Source: an uncultured Oscillospiraceae bacterium (GTDB lineage: Bacteria > Bacillota > Clostridia > Oscillospirales > Oscillospiraceae). From it: a stretch of DNA of 42,009 bases. The DNA is taken from assembly GCA_946546815.1 (NCBI GenBank), contig CAMNOL010000009.1, forward strand, positions 1-42,009, written 5' to 3'. Shown piece by piece: positions 38,793 through 42,009 of the stretch. The translations under genes were made by a program, and so were the position numbers. Each line of letters begins with the position of its first letter. Within the stretch, counting starts at the first letter, position 1. Under the pieces are notes generated by a model that saw nothing but the letters and a program-made list of their open reading frames with translations, did not search any database and was not told the origin of the DNA.

Positions 38793-39479
38793 ATGGGAAG
38801 TGTTTCCACATTTCTGGCAAATTTTGACCTTTCCAATTTGATTTATTACCTGATGCGGGGGGCGGCGGCGCTGCTCTGCATCGTGATCCATGAGATGAGC
38901 CACGGCTACGCCGCCTATGGGCTGGGAGACCGCACCGCAAAGCAGGCGGGGCGGCTCTCCTTCAACCCCATCCGCCACATCGACCCCCTGGGCCTGCTGC
39001 TGATGATCACCGCCGGCTTCGGCTGGGCCAAGCCTGTGCCGGTGGATATGCGCCGGTTCCGCAATCCCAAGCAGGGCATGGCGCTGACCGCCCTGGCCGG
39101 CCCTGCCTCCAACTTTGTGCTGGCGCTGTTGTCCCTGGGATGTGCCAGCCTGATGTATCACTTCGTCACCCTCACCGGCGGCGCCGCCGACGAGGTCATC
39201 AGCTGGATCTTCACCTTCCTGCTGTACACCACGCTGCTCAGCGTGGGCCTGGGGGTGTTCAACCTGTTTCCCATCCCCCCGCTGGACGGTTCCAAGGTGG
39301 TCTTTTCCCTGCTGCCCAACCGGGCCTATGTGTGGCTGATGCGCAACGAGCGGTATATCACCCTGGTGCTGTTTGCTCTGGTGTTTCTGGGCGCGCTGGA
39401 CGGGCCACTGTACACCATTCGGCAGACCATCCTGGCCGGGATGTGCCGGCTGATGGGGATGCCCCTGGGGATCTTCTGA
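38793..39479 (+). CDS. Site-2 protease family (M50-like) membrane metalloprotease
   Basis: IVIHEMSHGYAAYGLGD (HExxH); NLFPIPPLDGSKV. Confidence 0.92.
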   Translation: MGSVSTFLANFDLSNLIYYLMRGAAALLCIVIHEMSHGYAAYGLGDRTAKQAGRLSFNPIRHIDPLGLLLMITAGFGWAKPVPVDMRRFRNPKQGMALTALAGPASNFVLALLSLGCASLMYHFVTLTGGAADEVISWIFTFLLYTTLLSVGLGVFNLFPIPPLDGSKVVFSLLPNRAYVWLMRNERYITLVLFALVFLGALDGPLYTIRQTILAGMCRLMGMPLGIF

Positions 39480-40273
39480 TGGAGTCGCCGGTCTATCACC
39501 TGGAAAATGTGGTGCACAGCCGCTCGGAGCTGGAAAACTTCGATGGGCCGCTGGACCTGATCCTGACGCTGCTGAGCCGCAACCGCATGGAGATTCAGGA
39601 CATCCGGATCTCCCTGCTGCTGGACCAGTACCTGGAGTGGATGGAGCGGCAGAAGGAGCTGAACCTGGATGTGGCCAGCGAATTTGCGGCCATGGCCTCC
39701 TATCTGCTGTATATCAAGACCCGGATGCTGCTGTCCATCGACGAGGAGGAGACGGTCAGCGAAATGGAGGAGCTGGTGGCGGCGCTGGAGGAGCGCAAAC
39801 GCACCGAAACCTACGCAAAGCTGAAGCTGCTGCAGCCGGAACTGCGCAGGCGCTATGAGAGCGGCGTGGACTGCCTGACCCGGGGGCCGCTGCCGGTGAC
39901 GCCGGACCGGACCTACCGGTATCAGCACGCGCCGGAGGATCTGCAGCGGGCCATGAGGGAGCTGTACCGCCGCAACGGGGAAGAGGTGGTTCCGCCGGAG
40001 CGCGCCTTTCAGGGCATTGTGGGCCGGGAACCCTACCCCGTAGCCAAAAAAGCGGAGGAGCTGCTCCACCGGCTGGCAAGGGGCATGACCCGACTGAGCC
40101 ATCTGTTCCGTTCGGCAAAGAGCCGGTCAGAGCTGGTGGCCACCTTTCTCGCGGTGCTGGAGCTGTGCAAGCTGAGCCGGATCCGCCTGGAGGGGGACGG
40201 CATGGACTGCCAGGTCTGCGGGGAAGAGGAACCGCAAGGGAACTCCGAGCCGCCGGCAGCCGACGGAGAATAA
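39479..40273 (+). CDS. scpA: Segregation and condensation protein A
   Basis: FDGPLDLILTLLSRNRMEIQDIRISLLLDQYLEWM; DLNLDVASEF-like AASYLLYIKTRMLL; overlaps the preceding stop codon. Confidence 0.94.
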   Translation: MESPVYHLENVVHSRSELENFDGPLDLILTLLSRNRMEIQDIRISLLLDQYLEWMERQKELNLDVASEFAAMASYLLYIKTRMLLSIDEEETVSEMEELVAALEERKRTETYAKLKLLQPELRRRYESGVDCLTRGPLPVTPDRTYRYQHAPEDLQRAMRELYRRNGEEVVPPERAFQGIVGREPYPVAKKAEELLHRLARGMTRLSHLFRSAKSRSELVATFLAVLELCKLSRIRLEGDGMDCQVCGEEEPQGNSEPPAADGE

Positions 40274-40313
40274 ACGAAAACAACAGGAGAAAGGGCGGTG
40301 AGCACCTGCTGAT

Positions 40314-40874
40314 ATGGAACAAAGTGTCATAGAATCCATGCTGGAGAGTATCCTGTTCACATCGGGAGAGCCCATGGAAGGGGAGCGGCTGTGCCAGGCC
40401 ATGGACATCACCCCCGCAGAGCTGGAGGGGGCTGCTGAGCGTTTGCAGGACCGTTACCGCTATGAACAGCGGGGCATCCGGCTGATCCGGCTGGAAAACG
40501 CCTGGCAGCTGGTGTCCGCCCCGGAGTTTGCACAGGTGATTCGCCGGGCTATGGAGACCCGCAAGCCGCCCCAGCTGTCTCCGGCGCTGCTGGAGGTGCT
40601 CAGCATCATCGCCTACTTTCAGCCCACCACAAGGGGCTATATCGAGCAGGTGCGGGGGGTGTCCTCCAACCACTCCGTCAACACGCTGGTGGAGCGGGGA
40701 CTCATCGAAGAATGCGGAAAAATGGCGGTGCCGGGCCGTCCCGCCCTGTTTCGCACCACAAAGCTGTTTTTAAAGACCTTCGGCCTGTCCTCTCTGGAGG
40801 AACTGCCTCCGCTGCCGGAGAACGGGACAAAGGAACCGGAGCCTCCGGGGAAGGCAGAGGAGGGAACGCCATGA
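40314..40874 (+). CDS. scpB: SMC-Scp complex subunit ScpB
   Basis: ESMLESILFTSGEPM; LSPALLEVLSIIAYFQPTTRGYIEQVRGVSS; GRPALFRTT. Confidence 0.95.
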   Translation: MEQSVIESMLESILFTSGEPMEGERLCQAMDITPAELEGAAERLQDRYRYEQRGIRLIRLENAWQLVSAPEFAQVIRRAMETRKPPQLSPALLEVLSIIAYFQPTTRGYIEQVRGVSSNHSVNTLVERGLIEECGKMAVPGRPALFRTTKLFLKTFGLSSLEELPPLPENGTKEPEPPGKAEEGTP

Positions 40875-41503
40875 ACACGGTTGGAATTGTGCTTCTGGTG
40901 CTGCTGGCGTTTCTGGTGCTGCTTTGGTTTACCCGGCTGGGAGGCAGGGTAGAATACTCCGAGGCGGGACTCACCGCTGCCCTCCGGGTGGGGCCGCTGT
41001 ACGTGAAGGTGTACCCCCGGAAAAAGAAAAAGCCGGCAAAAAAGAAGCCGGAAGCCGAAGAAAATAAGAAGAAACAATCCGGAAAAAAATTCGGTAAAAA
41101 AAAGAAGCACCCCACGGAGAAGCAGGCCGCGGAGTCTCAGAAGTCCGGCGGAAGGCTGGACACAGTGATGAACCTGCTGCCGGATGTGTTTCAACTGGCA
41201 GGGGAGGCGGTGCGAAAGCTCCGCGTGGAGGATCTGGTGCTGGAATACACCATCGCCGGGCGGCATGACGCGGCGGGAGCGGCGGTGCAGTACGGCACGG
41301 TGTACGCCACCGGCGGCGCGCTGTACGGCCTGCTGGAGCAGCACCTGGACCTGAAAAACTGCCGCATCGGTGCGGAGGTGGACTTCAACGAGGAAACGCC
41401 GAAGGTGTACGCCTGCCTGAACCTGTCCTACCGGACGGGGCAGCTGGTGGTCATCGGCATCCACGCGCTGAAGGTTTATCTGAAGCTGAATCATTCCAAA
41501 TGA
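40871..41503 (+). CDS. DUF2953 domain-containing protein
   Basis: Short TM N-terminus, Lys-rich linker, C-terminal YGTVYATGGALYGLLEQHLDLKNCRI typical of DUF2953. Confidence 0.8.
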   Translation: MNTVGIVLLVLLAFLVLLWFTRLGGRVEYSEAGLTAALRVGPLYVKVYPRKKKKPAKKKPEAEENKKKQSGKKFGKKKKHPTEKQAAESQKSGGRLDTVMNLLPDVFQLAGEAVRKLRVEDLVLEYTIAGRHDAAGAAVQYGTVYATGGALYGLLEQHLDLKNCRIGAEVDFNEETPKVYACLNLSYRTGQLVVIGIHALKVYLKLNHSK

Positions 41504-41538
41504 TCTGATATACTGAAAGAAAACAGGAGGAACCAACT

Positions 41539-41949
41539 ATGGGAACCAATCATCCGATCAATGAAGTCATCGGCACCACGATGAACAAGGTGCGGGAGAT
41601 GGTGGACGCCAACACCGTCGTCGGCGAACCCATCCACACCCCTGAGGGCGTGACCATCATCCCGGTGTCCAGGATCAGCTTCGGCTTCGGCTCCGGCGGC
41701 AGCGACTTCAACGCCAAAAAGGAGTCCGCGCCAAAGAACTTCGGCGGCGGCGCGGCGGCGGGCGTCAACGTGGACCCCATCGCCTTTCTGATCGTCCGGA
41801 AGGACACGGTGCGCCTGCTGCCCTGCACCCCCGGTCCCTACGGCCCGGTGGATAAGCTCATCGACTTTATGCCCGACATTGTGGACCGGGTGAGCAATTT
41901 TGTGGACAGCCGCAAGTCCGGCAAGGACGAGGGCCCAGAGGAAGCGTAA
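41539..41949 (+). CDS. ytfJ: GerW family sporulation protein (YtfJ)
   Basis: VVGEPIHTPEGVTIIPVSRISFGFGSGGSDF; GGGAAAGVNVDPIAFLIV. Confidence 0.94.
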   Translation: MGTNHPINEVIGTTMNKVREMVDANTVVGEPIHTPEGVTIIPVSRISFGFGSGGSDFNAKKESAPKNFGGGAAAGVNVDPIAFLIVRKDTVRLLPCTPGPYGPVDKLIDFMPDIVDRVSNFVDSRKSGKDEGPEEA

Positions 41950-41955
41950 CCCATG

Positions 41956-42009
41956 GGAACCACTGATTCAATCAAGCTACGGCGTCTGGACGGTCTATTT
42001 TCCGCCATA
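41956..42009. mobile_element. MITE-like element copy 2 (truncated by window end)
   Basis: 41955-42009 is a 55/55 match to the reverse complement of 9437-9491. Confidence 0.85.

Noticed and set aside
41010-41150. Lys-rich A-tract region in the DUF2953 gene as a frameshift or programmed slippage site
   Set aside because: The reading frame stays open and continues into a conserved C-terminal domain; a charged linker is the simpler explanation.

Overview
This 42 kb window is a high-GC, gene-dense chromosomal region from a Gram-positive, spore-forming bacterium. Codon usage and gene content suggest an Oscillospiraceae-like Clostridia; that placement is inference. Nearly all of it is core genome: a tRNA cluster (Gly-Arg-His-Gln-Lys), a PurF-like amidophosphoribosyltransferase, a C39-like peptidase plus RodA, lgt, a YfmF/YfmH M16 pair, ypeB, purB, queA, a lysine-riboswitch-controlled asd-dapA-dapB-ACT operon, a radical SAM pair, rplS-rbgA-rnhB-yraN, thrC, tig-clpP-clpX-lon-engB, scpA-scpB and ytfJ. 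I found no CRISPR array, prophage, IS transposase or recognisable defence system. The most interesting non-coding signal is a family of short non-autonomous (MITE-like) elements: three complete copies and one cut off by the window edge. They have related terminal inverted repeats (outer GG...CC) and 4-bp direct repeats at each complete copy (CCAG, CTAA, CAAG). One copy supplies a gene's stop codon, one lies in a predicted 5' UTR, and one is an apparent internal-deletion derivative. Other points worth a look are a ~190-nt candidate small RNA (possibly 6S-like) with its own promoter, a PurF paralogue with Ser where the Ntn catalytic Cys is expected, an orphan aspartokinase-like ACT protein in the lysine operon, and an unassigned structured thrC leader.
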